DNA of 64,000 bases from Micromonospora terminaliae (lineage in GTDB: Bacteria; Actinomycetota; Actinomycetes; Mycobacteriales; Micromonosporaceae). Position numbers and translations under genes: made by a program. The stretch is from the NCBI RefSeq assembly GCF_009671205.1, contig NZ_CP045309.1:5598001-5662000 (forward strand), given 5' to 3'. Position 1 is the first letter of the stretch. Each line of letters opens with the position of its first letter. The notes under the pieces are model-generated. The model did not search any database. It had not been told where the DNA came from and saw only the letters and a program-made list of their open reading frames with translations. This document shows positions 8,599 through 17,767 of the stretch, in pieces.

Positions 8599-10071
8599 TC
8601 AGCGGCCGCGGCGCGCCTTCGGTCCGGTGGTGGGCGCGGTCGGCCCGCTCCCCGGAGCCCGCTCCGCCGTCGCAGGTCCTGCCGGCTGGGGCTCGTCGCG
8701 GGTCGAGTCCGGCGGTACCGGGTCGGTGCTGACCGGCGAGCTGGACTCCGGCCTCCGCTGGGGCGGTACGGCCCGGCCACGCCGGCCGGCACCGCGCTCC
8801 GGTGCCGTGCCCGGATCCGCCACGACGCTCGTGCCACCGGCCGCCGCCCCACCGGGCAACGGATCCGTCGGCGTCGGCCGGCGCCCCGGGGCGGTGGCCT
8901 GCTCGCCGAGCGGGTCGTCCGACGTGGCCCCGGCCGGTCCGGCCTCGCCGGGCCCGGCGCTCGGCACGGCCGGTCCGGACGCGCGCCGGCCGAAGAACCG
9001 GCGGGCCGGCCGTTCCGGGGCGGGCGCCGCGCCGGCGGCGTCCGCCGGACCGGTTGCCGGTTCCCGGGGCGGGGCGGTGAGCGGGTCGTACCCGTCACTG
9101 TGGAGTCGGTCCGCCTCCCCGGTGCGCTGACGGGGCAGGCGGACGTCGGCGGCATCGGGCCGCTCGTCGGCGGCCTCGGTCCGCTCGGCGGCGCGGCGGT
9201 CGGCCCGCTGGGCGAGCGCGGCCACCAGGACCGAGCCACCGATCCCGGCGATCACCGCGTACGGGGCGATCAGGTGGGCCGACACCTGCTCGGCCGCGAT
9301 ACCGGCGAGCCTCGGCACGGCGAGCAGGTAGGCCAGTGCGACCAGCAGCGGGCCGGCCGCTCCGGAGGCCGCCGCCCCGACCCGTCGCTCGGGGGCGCGG
9401 ACCGCCCGCCGGGCGGCCAGCAGCCCGATCACCAGGGCCGAACCGAGCGAGAGCAGCGCACCCGGCCAGTAGAAGTAGTCCCGGATCCAGAACCGGCCAC
9501 TGTCGGCGCTGATCTGCCAGATGCCGAGCTGCGCGGTGCTGAGGCCGCGGCCGGAGAGCACCCCGTCGACCACCGACACCACGGCGAGCAGCCAGAGCCA
9601 GCCGGTGGTGGCGATGAGGTTCGTGGCGGCGGCCCGGGTGTGCAGCGCCCACGTCGCGAGGAGCACCCCGAGCACCAGCCCGGCGGCCGCGTATCCGGCG
9701 GCCACGGCCTGCGGGGAGGACGTGTCCGGCACCCGGGCGGCCCGGGCCGGCACGGCCACCAGCAGTACGGTGATCAACGCGCCCGCCCCGGCGGCCAGCG
9801 CCAGCCCGAGCCGCGGCAGGCTGCCGGCCGGCCCGTCGTCGTCCGCACCGCGCAGCCGCTGCGCGCAGACCGCGCCCGCGATCACCGAGGTCGCGGAGAT
9901 CCAGGTTGCCCAGGCGAGACTGGCCACCCAGGTCGCGTCGATCCGGGCGGCGCCGGCCGGCGCCCAGTTGATGATGCCCAGCCCGTAGCCGAAGCCGAGC
10001 TGCGCGGCACCCGCACCGGCGGCGACGCCGAGTGCGGCGGCGGTCGATCCTCCCCAGCCCCGTCTGGCCAT
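8599..10071 (-). CDS. polytopic membrane protein with long Pro/Ala-rich cytoplasmic tail
   Basis: Unrecognised membrane protein of 490 residues. The first ~290 residues form about seven to eight hydrophobic segments (for example LGLALAAGAGALITVLLVAV and LLVALAYLLAVPRLAGIA). The remaining ~200 are low-complexity, rich in Pro, Ala, Gly and Arg, with no recognisable domain. The ATG at 10071 starts MARRGWGGSTAAALG, a positively charged N-terminus. It is divergent from a PASTA-domain gene with 115 bases between. Function unknown. The tail contains TDPLP, a weak match to the T-x-x-L-P motif discussed for neighbouring envelope proteins. Confidence 0.75.
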   Translation of the reverse strand: MARRGWGGSTAAALGVAAGAGAAQLGFGYGLGIINWAPAGAARIDATWVASLAWATWISATSVIAGAVCAQRLRGADDDGPAGSLPRLGLALAAGAGALITVLLVAVPARAARVPDTSSPQAVAAGYAAAGLVLGVLLATWALHTRAAATNLIATTGWLWLLAVVSVVDGVLSGRGLSTAQLGIWQISADSGRFWIRDYFYWPGALLSLGSALVIGLLAARRAVRAPERRVGAAASGAAGPLLVALAYLLAVPRLAGIAAEQVSAHLIAPYAVIAGIGGSVLVAALAQRADRRAAERTEAADERPDAADVRLPRQRTGEADRLHSDGYDPLTAPPREPATGPADAAGAAPAPERPARRFFGRRASGPAVPSAGPGEAGPAGATSDDPLGEQATAPGRRPTPTDPLPGGAAAGGTSVVADPGTAPERGAGRRGRAVPPQRRPESSSPVSTDPVPPDSTRDEPQPAGPATAERAPGSGPTAPTTGPKARRGR

Positions 10072-10186
10072 GCCGGGGAGCGTAGCGTCCCAAGGTCGAC
10101 GCGGCGAGTGCTGGCGGAGGCCGGATCGCCCGCGAGCGGCTTGGCGGCGCCCGATACGGTCGCCGGTGACTGAGGCGGGGGACAGG

Positions 10187-10876
10187 ATGACGCACGAGGG
10201 TTACCCGGACCGGCAGCCCGCGGGACGCGAGGAACCGGGGCCTGACCGGACCCGGCTGCTCCTCGGCGGCGGCCTGGCGGCGGTCCTGCTCGCGGTGATC
10301 GGGGCGAGCGGCGGCTGGGTCCTGGCCGGGGAGCCGGACCGGCCCACCCCACCGCCCGTCGCCGGCCCCACCACACCTGCCGTCGACGCCACCACGCCGA
10401 CCGCCGCTCCGGCGAGCACCGCCGCCGACCGGCCGACCGGTACGCGCACCACCACCCCCGCCGGCCTGACCGTGCCGCAACTCGTGGGCACCGACTTCGA
10501 GCAGGCCCGGCAGGAGCTGCGGGACCGCCGGCTCGGCTGGCGGTTGGTGTTCGGCGGCGGCTCCGGCCGTACCGTCGAGCGCACCTCGCCCACTCCCGGC
10601 ACGCCGGTGAAGCGTGGCGTCACGGTCACCCTGTGGGTCGCCGGCCCGGCGCCCGCCGTCGCCGTGCCCGACCTGCTCGCCCAGGGCTGTGCCGATGCGG
10701 CGGACGACCTGGTGGCCGCCGGCCTTTACCCGCGCTACCGCACCGGACGCGAGGGTCCGGTCACCGCGCAGGACCCGGTCCCCGGCAGCACGGCCCGGTG
10801 GAACGACCCGGTCACCCTCGCCTGCGGCGACGAGCCCGCCACCACGCCGACCGCCAGCCTGCTGCCCGCGCCGTGA
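10187..10876 (+). CDS. single-pass membrane protein with two PASTA domains, no kinase domain
   Basis: Protein of 229 residues: a short cytoplasmic N-terminus, one transmembrane helix (about residues 24-46, LLLGGGLAAVLLAVIG), a Thr/Pro/Ala linker, then two PASTA-like units. The first begins LTVPQLVGTDFEQARQEL, the second VAVPDLLAQGCADAADDL. PASTA modules bind peptidoglycan stem peptides or muropeptides in PknB and PBPs. The frame is open from 10070, but the ATG at 10187 follows a purine-rich GGGGGACAGG. It sits 101 bases upstream of another PASTA membrane gene in the same direction, so the two may form one unit. It may be a cell-wall sensor or adaptor, which is inference. Confidence 0.8.
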   Translation: MTHEGYPDRQPAGREEPGPDRTRLLLGGGLAAVLLAVIGASGGWVLAGEPDRPTPPPVAGPTTPAVDATTPTAAPASTAADRPTGTRTTTPAGLTVPQLVGTDFEQARQELRDRRLGWRLVFGGGSGRTVERTSPTPGTPVKRGVTVTLWVAGPAPAVAVPDLLAQGCADAADDLVAAGLYPRYRTGREGPVTAQDPVPGSTARWNDPVTLACGDEPATTPTASLLPAP

Positions 10877-10977
10877 CGGGCGGCCCGGCGCGCTGATGCC
10901 CGCCGGTGGTGTGGCGGACCGCTACCGTGGACGATCGAGGGCCAGGCCGCCCTGCCCCGGTGGGGAAAGGACGTGCG

Positions 10978-11808
10978 ATGAGCGACGACCGCCAGGAGCC
11001 ACCCGCCGAGGACCCGGACGCGACCAGGGCGCTGCCCCCCGACCGGAGTGGCGCCGACCCGGACGCCACCCGCGCACTGCCGCCCGAGCGCCCCGCCGTG
11101 CCCGAGGATGCCGACGCCACCCGCGCGATGCCGCGGGAGCCGGCCGGTGACGCGACCCGGCCGCTGCCCCGCGGGGAGGGCGGTGCCGCAGCGGGCCGAC
11201 CGGTCGACGCCACGAGCCCCCAGCAGCCGGTCAGCCCCGCCTGGTCCGGGCGCGCCGGGGTGCCGCCACCGCGGCCGGCCGGCTATCCGGAGCCTGGCGG
11301 CGAGTGGTACACCGAGGAGCAGGCGGGTCGTCGGTGGTGGATGCCGATCCTGCTGGGCGTCCTCGCGTTGCTGCTCATCGCGTTGATCGCCCTGGGTGTC
11401 TGGCTCGCCCTCCGGGCGGCGGACCGCGACGCCGAGCCGGGCCGGTCGCCCTCGGCCGTGCCGAGCACCGCCCCGCAGACCAGCGCCACGCCGACCACGG
11501 CCGCGCCCAGCAGTTCGCCGCCGAGCAGCCCGCCGACCACGACGGCGGCCGCCGAGGTGCCGATGCCCCCGCTCGTGGGGCTGCCGGAGTCCGCCGCCCG
11601 CGCGGCACTCGACCGGCTGGGCGTGGACTACCGGGTGCGGTACCGAACGTCGGACCAGCCGGCCGGGACGGTGATCGACACCGACCCCGAGGCCGGCGAG
11701 CCGGTCGCCGAGGGGGACCGGGTGAGCATCGTGGTGGCCCGGGCCGCGGATCCGACGACCGCCGCCCCCACCTCGGCGGCCCCGCCGACGGCCACCGCCA
11801 CGCCCTGA
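10978..11808 (+). CDS. single-pass PASTA membrane protein with repeated DATRxLP motifs in cytoplasmic tail
   Basis: Protein of 276 residues. The N-terminal ~110 residues are hydrophilic and carry four near-identical motifs, DATRALPP twice, DATRAMPR and DATRPLPR, with Thr at residues 16, 31, 48 and 60. A transmembrane helix follows (about 121-142, PILLGVLALLLIALIALGVW), then a Thr/Ser/Pro-rich linker and one PASTA domain (VPMPPLVGLPESAARAAL). The frame opens at 10906, but the ATG at 10978 follows GGGGAAAGGAC. The spaced Thr motifs resemble substrates for PknA/PknB-type kinases and ligands for FHA domains, both encoded 10-17 kb downstream. No function is assigned. Confidence 0.8.
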   Translation: MSDDRQEPPAEDPDATRALPPDRSGADPDATRALPPERPAVPEDADATRAMPREPAGDATRPLPRGEGGAAAGRPVDATSPQQPVSPAWSGRAGVPPPRPAGYPEPGGEWYTEEQAGRRWWMPILLGVLALLLIALIALGVWLALRAADRDAEPGRSPSAVPSTAPQTSATPTTAAPSSSPPSSPPTTTAAAEVPMPPLVGLPESAARAALDRLGVDYRVRYRTSDQPAGTVIDTDPEAGEPVAEGDRVSIVVARAADPTTAAPTSAAPPTATATP

Positions 11809-11812
11809 GCCT

Positions 11813-12256
11813 TCACCACTGGCGACGTCTGGTGCCGACCAGGCCCAGCCCGGCCAGTGAGATGGCGAGGCCGAGCAGGCCGGAGTAGAACAGCGACCGG
11901 CTGAGGTCGGTGGCGGCCGACGGGCGCTCGGCGAGCGCGGCCTCGCCGGCCCCGGCGCCGCCCGCGGCCTGGTCGGGAATGGACGACGCGTCGGCGCCGC
12001 CCCGCGCACCGGCCACCGGTGGGTCGACCCAGTCGGGCTCGTCGTCCGGGTCGGTTGCCGGCCGGTTGCCCTCCCCGGCCACGGTGATCTCCGGAGCCGG
12101 GACCGGCTCCGTCAACTCCTGGGTCGCGGAGAAGGCGGGGTGGCGGACCACGAGCGCGAGTGCGGTCGCGGCGCCGAGGAACACGAGGAGTCCGAGGGCG
12201 TAGCTGATACGGGACCGGTGGTGCCGCCGCGCGGCGGGCAGATTGACCATGACCAT
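11813..12256 (-). CDS. small membrane protein with N- and C-terminal hydrophobic segments
   Basis: Unrecognised protein of 147 residues if started at the ATG at 12256 (MVMVNLPAARRHHRSR); a second ATG lies two codons later. The frame is open to 12529, but that extension overlaps the next gene and reads as low-complexity. A transmembrane or signal segment (YALGLLVFLGAATALALVV) follows a basic N-terminus. The middle is acidic and Pro-rich, and a C-terminal helix (LFYSGLLGLAISLAGLGLVG) ends in TRRRQW. That ending resembles a sortase-substrate tail, but there is no LPxTG-like pentapeptide before it. The gene is convergent with the PASTA gene; the stop codons are 4 bases apart. Confidence 0.6.
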   Translation of the reverse strand: MVMVNLPAARRHHRSRISYALGLLVFLGAATALALVVRHPAFSATQELTEPVPAPEITVAGEGNRPATDPDDEPDWVDPPVAGARGGADASSIPDQAAGGAGAGEAALAERPSAATDLSRSLFYSGLLGLAISLAGLGLVGTRRRQW

Positions 12257-12354
12257 CCCAGGTTCAGGGTCCGGAGCGCGCGGGGTGGAGCGTTGCCGGG
12301 GTGGGCGTACCGATTCTATGGCGGCGGCACGCCCCCCGATTGGGAAACGTGAGG

Positions 12355-12642
12355 TCAGCCGACCCGGACCGGGGTCCGGGACACCGGACGACGGGCCGTC
12401 CGGACGGTGTGCGGACGCGGGGCCGGCGCGGCCTGGAAGTGCCGCAACCCCTCCTGCTGTACGAAGATCGACCGCCGGTTGACCGCGTCCCCCGCCGCGT
12501 TCAACTCGTAGCCGTCGAGCCAGAGCCAACCGTCGTAGGTCGGCACGTCGAGCACCCGGATCACCCGGAACATGATCGGTCGGAGGAACTGGACACTCGC
12601 GGCGCGAGTCACGTGCAGTACGTCACCGGAGCGGGGAAGCAC
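12355..12642 (-). CDS. conserved small hypothetical protein
   Basis: Protein of 95 residues starting at a GTG (12642) with AGGAG six bases upstream. The core, FRVIRVLDVPTYDGWLWLDG followed by YELNAAGDAVNRRSIFVQ, has an evenly mixed composition typical of a real folded domain. The last 25 residues are Pro/Arg-rich. I do not recognise a named family. It runs in the same direction as the small membrane protein downstream (gap about 100 bases) and may be cotranscribed with it. Confidence 0.65.
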   Translation of the reverse strand: MLPRSGDVLHVTRAASVQFLRPIMFRVIRVLDVPTYDGWLWLDGYELNAAGDAVNRRSIFVQQEGLRHFQAAPAPRPHTVRTARRPVSRTPVRVG

Positions 12643-13270
12643 ATGGGCTCCTGGGAAGGATCGGCCGGCGGGCGGGCCGGCGAGTCTGATCGGGGGGACG
12701 GGTCGGTCCGGTGACGGGGGATCTACCTCGTGGACCGGCGGATCAGTGGGTCGGTGCTGGTCGGGCCGTACCCGCGGTGGCGGACCGCCACCCGACCATC
12801 ACCCGGCTGCTCCCGGTTACCGCTCCCGCCGCCACAGCCAAGCTGACGTGCAGCGGCGGGGTCTTCATCCCGGGGCAGGTCGCAGGGCGCGGGACGGCTC
12901 CCCTCCCGCCGTCCCGCGGCCCGTGGTGCGACCACGCCCGGAGATCATGCGAAGACGGTGAGTAACCCGTGCCATACCGACAGAGTGCATCAGCGACGTG
13001 CTTCATGCAAGTTGCACGTCGACTTTTGCCGATACGCGAGCACGACACGTGAACGGGACGCTTGAAGCCTCAGGTCCCGGGGCGGCACACTGGACGCCGG
13101 TTTCGCCCGTCGCGGCCGGTCGATGACCGGCACCACCCCCTGCCGCGAACGCTCGCCCGCCGTACGCCGGTCGCGCCCCGGCGGGCGTCCAACCGGGCGC
13201 GACCGACCGGAGGTAGCCGGGTGCGCGCGAGGAGTGGGAATCCCCGTCCATCGACCCGTGGGGTGTCGCC
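12643..13270. other. 628-base region without a convincing gene
   Basis: Open frames here on both strands have compositions unlike protein and no ribosome-binding site. The notable content is the inverted repeat at 12994-13021, listed separately, followed by a short T run. The region otherwise separates the minus-strand small genes from the XRE-DUF5753 gene and presumably holds promoters for both. Confidence 0.5.
12994..13021. promoter_or_regulatory. inverted repeat upstream of XRE-DUF5753 regulator
   Basis: CGACGTGC (12994-13001) and GCACGTCG (13014-13021) are perfect 8-base inverted arms around a 12-base loop. A second, nested palindrome TGCAAGTTGCA (13007-13017) overlaps the right arm. ACTTTT follows, so a terminator reading is possible, but no plus-strand gene ends nearby. 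An operator for the downstream regulator is the better guess. Confidence 0.4.
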
Positions 13271-14152
13271 GTGAGCGAGCGGCGCAGCCCGACCATCCGG
13301 CGTCGGCGCCTGGGGGCGGAACTCCGCCGCCAGCGTGAAGCCGCCGGCATCACCATCGAGACGGTCGCCGAGCAGTTGGAGTGCTCGGCCTCCAAGATCT
13401 CCCGTATCGAGACCGGCCACACCACGGCGACCCCGCGGGACGTCCGGGACATGCTCCGCATCTACGGGGTGGTCGGCGCCGAGAGCGACGAGCTGGTGCA
13501 GATCGCCCGCGAGGCCCGGCAGAAGGGCTGGTGGCATCCGTACAGCACGGTGCTGGTCGGGGCGTACGTGGGACTGGAGGCGGCGGCCAGCTCGATCCGG
13601 GCCTATGAACAGCAGGTCGTGCCGGGCCTGCTGGAGACCGAGGAGTACGCGGGGGCGATGATCCGGGCCGCTCGGCCGGACTTCACCGCCGAACAGGTCG
13701 ATCAGCGGGTGCGTGTCCGACTGGGCCGTCAGTCGTTGTTGACCCAGGACGATCCGGTCGATCTGTGGGTGGTGCTCGATGAGGCGGTGCTGAGCCGGCC
13801 GGTTGGCGGCGACGCGGTGATGCGTGGCCAGCTCAAACGGTTGGTGGAGATTGCCGAACTGCCGAACGTGACGTTGCAGGTCCTGCCCTTCGAGGTGGGC
13901 GCGCACGCCGGCATGGACGGCACCTTCACGATCCTCAGCTTCCCCGAACCGAGTGATCCCGATGTCGTGTACGCGGAGAACGCCACGGGTGGGCTCTTCC
14001 TCGAGAAGAGCGACGAACTACAGAAGTACAGCTTCATCTTCGATCACATTCGCGCGGCGGCCATTCGCCCGGAGGAATCCATCGCACACATCGCAAAACT
14101 TGCAGAGGAGCCGTTGTGGAAATGGCGACCAAGGAGTTCCCCGTGGACCTGA
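13271..14152 (+). CDS. XRE-family regulator with DUF5753 domain
   Basis: Regulator of 293 residues. The N-terminal Cro/C1 helix-turn-helix is clear (RRRLGAELRRQREAAGITIE, then QLECSASKISRIETGH). It is followed by a DUF5753 effector domain with its usual hallmarks: YEQQVVPGLLETEEYA, LWVVLDEAVLSRPVGG, LPNVTLQVLPFEVGAHAGMD and the FTILSFPEP block. The start is the GTG at 13271. The next gene, a DUF397 protein, overlaps its 3' end by 37 bases; this two-gene arrangement is very common in Streptomyces and Micromonosporaceae, and such pairs often act in development or antibiotic regulation. Targets are unknown. Confidence 0.93.
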   Translation: MSERRSPTIRRRRLGAELRRQREAAGITIETVAEQLECSASKISRIETGHTTATPRDVRDMLRIYGVVGAESDELVQIAREARQKGWWHPYSTVLVGAYVGLEAAASSIRAYEQQVVPGLLETEEYAGAMIRAARPDFTAEQVDQRVRVRLGRQSLLTQDDPVDLWVVLDEAVLSRPVGGDAVMRGQLKRLVEIAELPNVTLQVLPFEVGAHAGMDGTFTILSFPEPSDPDVVYAENATGGLFLEKSDELQKYSFIFDHIRAAAIRPEESIAHIAKLAEEPLWKWRPRSSPWT

Positions 14153-14343
14153 CGCAGGCGACGTGGGTTAAGAGCTCGAAGAGCGGGCCGAACTGTGACA
14201 ACTGCGTGGAGGTCGCGTACGTGACCGGGGCGGTCGGCGTCCGGGACTCGAAGGACAGGACGGGCCCGGCCCTGGTCTTCGCCCCCGGTGACTGGCACGC
14301 CTTCGTCGCCGGCGCACGGGGCGGTGCGTTCGCCGGGAAATGA
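14116..14343 (+). CDS. DUF397 domain protein
   Basis: Small protein of 75 residues with the DUF397 pattern: ATWVKSSKSGPNCDNCVEVA, a GAVGVRDSKD turn, then GPALVFAPGDWHAFV. The GTG at 14116 has AGAGGAG five bases upstream; an ATG two codons later is an alternative. It starts inside the preceding XRE-DUF5753 gene, so translation is likely coupled. Members of this pair family can behave as partner or antagonist of the XRE regulator, sometimes likened to toxin-antitoxin logic. A strong terminator follows at 14369. Confidence 0.92.
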   Translation: MEMATKEFPVDLTQATWVKSSKSGPNCDNCVEVAYVTGAVGVRDSKDRTGPALVFAPGDWHAFVAGARGGAFAGK

Positions 14344-14368
14344 TCCGGCGCCGCGCCCTTTCCGAACG

Positions 14369-14402
14369 TGGTCCCGCCCGGCAACGTCGCCGGGCGGGAC
14401 CA
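14369..14402 (+). terminator. intrinsic terminator after the DUF397 gene
   Basis: A perfect 14-base stem, 14369-14382 with 14389-14402, closes a 6-base AACGTC loop and is followed by TTTCGTT. It lies 26 bases after the DUF397 stop codon. Confidence 0.8.
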
Positions 14403-14501
14403 TTTCGTTCGCGCCCGGCCGGGTGCGGGCACCCCGTCGCCAGTTCCGCTCCGCCTCGTTGAACCGCACAGATCGGCAACCGAGCGAGGCAGGCGAGACG
14501 G

Positions 14502-14903
14502 ATGACGACGATCGGTTCGGAGAATCTGACCAACGGCCCGGGCAAGCCCGAGCGGTTCGGTGGCAAGTACCGCGGGGCACGCCGCGACAGCGTCCTCACC
14601 GAGGTGGGCTCGGGCGACACCGAGATCGGCGGCCGCGACACGGCCGCACCGGACCAGGCCGGGCCGCCGCTCTCCCTGCCGTCGCTCGACCCGAACCCGC
14701 TGACCGAGCCGTCCTTCCCGCCGACCGGCTGGCCCATGGAGCAGCCGGAGTCCCTCGTGGACCATCCGCTGCTGCGCGGGCTGCTCATGGAGTTGCCGCC
14801 GAAGGGCAGTGTCCCTCCGCCCGGCTGGCTCGACCGCTGGTTCGAGGCGACCCGGGCGATCCTGGAACTGCTATACGTGCAGGGGACGGCCCGCCCGCGC
14901 TGA
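14502..14903 (+). CDS. hypothetical protein
   Basis: Protein of 133 residues that I do not recognise. It is hydrophilic with a Pro-rich middle (LSLPSLDPNPLTEPSFPPTG) and an ordered C-terminal part (HPLLRGLLMELPPKG and WLDRWFEATRAILELLY). No signal peptide or membrane segment. The ATG at 14502 follows GAGGCAGGCGAG. Its 3' end overlaps the convergent membrane-protein gene by 33 bases. Confidence 0.6.
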   Translation: MTTIGSENLTNGPGKPERFGGKYRGARRDSVLTEVGSGDTEIGGRDTAAPDQAGPPLSLPSLDPNPLTEPSFPPTGWPMEQPESLVDHPLLRGLLMELPPKGSVPPPGWLDRWFEATRAILELLYVQGTARPR

Positions 14904-15473
14904 CACCGTGGCGGCCGGCGGCAGTGCCCGCTCGGCGAGGCGGTTGTGCCGCAGGGCATGGCGTACCCCGATCGCGATCACACCGAGCACCGCGACGGTG
15001 ATCGCGGGTCCGGCGACAGCCGGCGTCGCGAACAGGTCGACGCCCGTGGCCGGTAGCACCGCGCCGACCGCCGCCAGGGCGGTCACCTGGAGCGGCAGCA
15101 CGATCAGCGGGTGCGCCGCGGCGGCCCGCAGCCCGTGCGGGGCCGGGGTGTCCGGCGCGGCGGCGAACGCGCCCGCGCCGGCCCGCAGCCAGCGGACCCG
15201 CCGTACCGTGCAGACCGCGACGGCCAGCGCCGGAGCCGCCGCGAGGGTGAGCCCGGCGGCGGCCCGGTCGAGCGCCGTGGCGCCGGCGCTCTGCAGGCCC
15301 ACCGCGAGGACGGCCGCGGTCAGCGCCAGGCCGGCGAGGACCAGGGCGGACAACCAGCCGGTACGCCGTCGCAGCGCGCGGGCGCGGTCCAGCCGGGGCA
15401 GCCCGTCCGCCACCACACTGGCGGCCACCCAGACGGCGGCGACGGGGATCAGCACGGTGAGAGGCTCGTCCAT
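14871..15473 (-). CDS. hypothetical polytopic membrane protein
   Basis: Protein of 200 residues with about five hydrophobic helices (LTVLIPVAAVWVAASVVADG at the N end, then LSALVLAGLALTAAVLAVGL and others). No family is recognisable; Ala makes up a large fraction. The ATG at 15473 gives a short N-terminus directly before the first helix. It is convergent with the hypothetical gene at 14502 and divergent from the protease gene. Confidence 0.65.
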   Translation of the reverse strand: MDEPLTVLIPVAAVWVAASVVADGLPRLDRARALRRRTGWLSALVLAGLALTAAVLAVGLQSAGATALDRAAAGLTLAAAPALAVAVCTVRRVRWLRAGAGAFAAAPDTPAPHGLRAAAAHPLIVLPLQVTALAAVGAVLPATGVDLFATPAVAGPAITVAVLGVIAIGVRHALRHNRLAERALPPAATVSARAGRPLHV

Positions 15474-15693
15474 GGTGCCAGCCTGGTCCGGATCGACGGG
15501 TACCGAATCCGGGGCGGCACCCCGGTTCCTCCCGTACGCCCTCCCGTAGGGGTCATCCTGCCGGCGTTATGGCCGATCCGGAATCTTCACAGTGTTCCCA
15601 CTGCTGACCTAGCCTCTTAACGATCGGTCAGCGTCGATTCGCCTGCGCCTCACCGGGCGGACGGTCCTGTGCCGGTCGGAGGGAGGTAGGGAG

Positions 15694-17703
15694 ATGGGTC
15701 TCCCAGACAGGTCCGTACTCGTCGGAATGGCCGCCCTGACCATGCTCGCGGCCGCGTCACCCGCCTCGGCCGCCGAACCCACCGGCACCATCCGCGCCGC
15801 CGGTGGTCCCACCGCGGTGGCCGACAGCTACCTCGTCGTCCTGAAGGACAGCGCCGTCGCCCCGAGCCGGGTCGCCGAGACCGCCCACCGGCTCACCGCC
15901 CGGCACGGCGGCACCGTCGCCCGCACCTGGCGCGCCGCGCTGCGCGGCTTCGAAGTCAACGTCGGCGCGACGGCCGCCGCGCGGATCGCGGCCGACCCCG
16001 CCGTGGCGTACGTCGAACAGAACCACACGGTCACCATCGCCGGCACCCAGACGAACCCGCCCTCCTGGGGCCTGGACCGGATCGACCAGCGGAACCTGCC
16101 CCTGAACAGCTCCTACACCTACCCGAACACCGCCGGCAACGTGCGCGCCTACATCATCGACACCGGCGTGCTCTTCGGGCACAACGACTTCGGCGGCCGG
16201 GCCGTCTCCGGCTTCGACGCGGTGGACGGCGGCTCCGCCGACGACTGCAACGGCCACGGCACGCACGTCGCGGGCACGGTGGGCGGCTCGTCGTACGGGG
16301 TGGCGAAGGGCGTCCAGATCGTCGGCGTCCGGGTGCTCAACTGCCAGGGCAGCGGCACCAACGCCCAGGTCGTGTCGGGCATCGACTGGGTCACGGCGAA
16401 CGCGGTGAAGCCGGCCGTGGCCAACATGAGCCTCGGCGGCTCCGCCAACAGCTCCATCGACACCGCGGTCACCAACTCCATCAACTCCGGCATCACGTAC
16501 GCCGTGGCGGCCGGGAACGGCGACATCCTGGGCAACCGGCAGAACGCCTGCAACTACTCCCCGGCCCGGGTCGCGTCGGCGATCACCGTCGGGGCGACGC
16601 AGAACAACGACGCCGCCGCGAGCTTCTCCAACTACGGCACCTGCGTCGACATCCTGGCGCCGGGTGTCAACATCACCTCGGCCTGGTACACCGGCACGTC
16701 CGCCACCAACACGATCAGCGGCACCTCGATGGCGTCGCCGCACGTGGCCGGCGCCGCGGCGCTCGTGCTCTCGGCGAACCCGTCGTGGACCCCGCAGCAG
16801 GTGCGGGACAGCCTCGTCAACGACGCCACCCCGAACGTGGTGACCAACGTGGGCACCGGTACGCCGAACCGGCTGCTCTACGTGGCGAACGGCACGACCC
16901 CGCCGCCCACCAACGACTTCTCCGTCTCGGTCTCGCCCACCTCCGGCTCGACCGCGCCGGGCGGCTCGGTGACCGCCACGGTTGCCACCGCCACCACCAA
17001 CGGCTCGGCCCAGTCCGTCAGCCTCTCCGCGAGCGGCCTGCCGGGCGGCGCCACCGCCTCGTTCAACCCGCCGACGGTGACCTCGGGCGGCTCGTCCACG
17101 CTCACCATCACCACGTCGGCGAGCACCCCGGCCGGCACCTACCCGGTGACGATCAGTGGCACCGCGGCGTCGGGCACGAAGACGGCGACGTACTCACTGA
17201 CCGTCACCGGTGCCGGCGGCTGCACGGGCGCGGGTCAGAAGCTCGGTAACCCGGGCTTCGAGTCGGGCAACACGGTGTGGTCGTCGAGTTCGGGTGTGAT
17301 CGGCCAGTACGGCTCCTCCGGGCAGCCGCCGCGTACCGGCACGTGGAACGCGTGGCTGGACGGCTACGGCAGCACCCACACCGACACGCTGTCGCAGTCG
17401 GTGAGCCTGCCGGCCGGCTGCACCTCCTACACCTTCACGTTCTGGCTGCACATCGACTCGGCCGAGACCACCAGCAGCGTCCAGTACGACAAGCTGACCG
17501 TGCAGGTGCTCAACTCCTCCGGCAGCGTGCTGGCCACCCTCGGGACCTGGTCGAACCTGAACAAGGCCAGCGGCTACAGCCAGAAGTCCTTCTCCCTGGC
17601 CGCGTACGCCGGCCAGACCGTCACCCTGAAGTTCACCGGCACCGAGGACTCCTCGCTGCAGACCTCATTCGTCATCGACGACACGGGGGTGAACGTCTCC
17701 TGA
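15694..17703 (+). CDS. secreted S8 (subtilisin-like) serine protease with C-terminal binding domains
   Basis: Secreted protease of 669 residues. A Sec signal peptide ends near residue 27 (SPASA then AEP). An inhibitor I9 propeptide spans about 45-115 ([10 protein letters not shown] to AVAYVEQN). The S8 domain has the full catalytic set: Asp156 in AYIIDTGVL, His188 in NGHGTHVAG, Asn275 in AVAAGNG and Ser345 in [12 protein letters not shown]. Two extra modules follow: an Ig-like or Big-type region ([12 protein letters not shown], about 408-500) and a C-terminal jelly-roll ([14 protein letters not shown] onward) that often binds carbohydrate or protein. AGGGAGGTAGGGAG precedes the ATG. It probably degrades extracellular protein. 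Confidence 0.96.
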   Translation: MGLPDRSVLVGMAALTMLAAASPASAAEPTGTIRAAGGPTAVADSYLVVLKDSAVAPSRVAETAHRLTARHGGTVARTWRAALRGFEVNVGATAAARIAADPAVAYVEQNHTVTIAGTQTNPPSWGLDRIDQRNLPLNSSYTYPNTAGNVRAYIIDTGVLFGHNDFGGRAVSGFDAVDGGSADDCNGHGTHVAGTVGGSSYGVAKGVQIVGVRVLNCQGSGTNAQVVSGIDWVTANAVKPAVANMSLGGSANSSIDTAVTNSINSGITYAVAAGNGDILGNRQNACNYSPARVASAITVGATQNNDAAASFSNYGTCVDILAPGVNITSAWYTGTSATNTISGTSMASPHVAGAAALVLSANPSWTPQQVRDSLVNDATPNVVTNVGTGTPNRLLYVANGTTPPPTNDFSVSVSPTSGSTAPGGSVTATVATATTNGSAQSVSLSASGLPGGATASFNPPTVTSGGSSTLTITTSASTPAGTYPVTISGTAASGTKTATYSLTVTGAGGCTGAGQKLGNPGFESGNTVWSSSSGVIGQYGSSGQPPRTGTWNAWLDGYGSTHTDTLSQSVSLPAGCTSYTFTFWLHIDSAETTSSVQYDKLTVQVLNSSGSVLATLGTWSNLNKASGYSQKSFSLAAYAGQTVTLKFTGTEDSSLQTSFVIDDTGVNVS

Positions 17704-17721
17704 GCCAACCTCTCCCACCGG

Positions 17722-17756
17722 CGTCCGGCGGTCCCCCTCGGGGTGGCCGCCGGACG
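17722..17756. terminator. bidirectional terminator hairpin
   Basis: CGTCCGGCGG (17722-17731) pairs perfectly with CCGCCGGACG (17747-17756), and the loop contains a further CCCC/GGGG pairing. It lies between the convergent protease and glycosyltransferase genes. Confidence 0.7.
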
Positions 17757-17767
17757 TCGTCGCGGGC

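Noticed and set aside
11813..11900. Sortase-sorting signal on the small membrane protein
   Set aside because: A hydrophobic helix and basic tail are present, but no LPxTG or LAxTG pentapeptide precedes them.
12711..13048. Short open frames in the gene-free region before the XRE regulator
   Set aside because: No ribosome-binding sites, unnatural composition and no recognisable motif on either strand.
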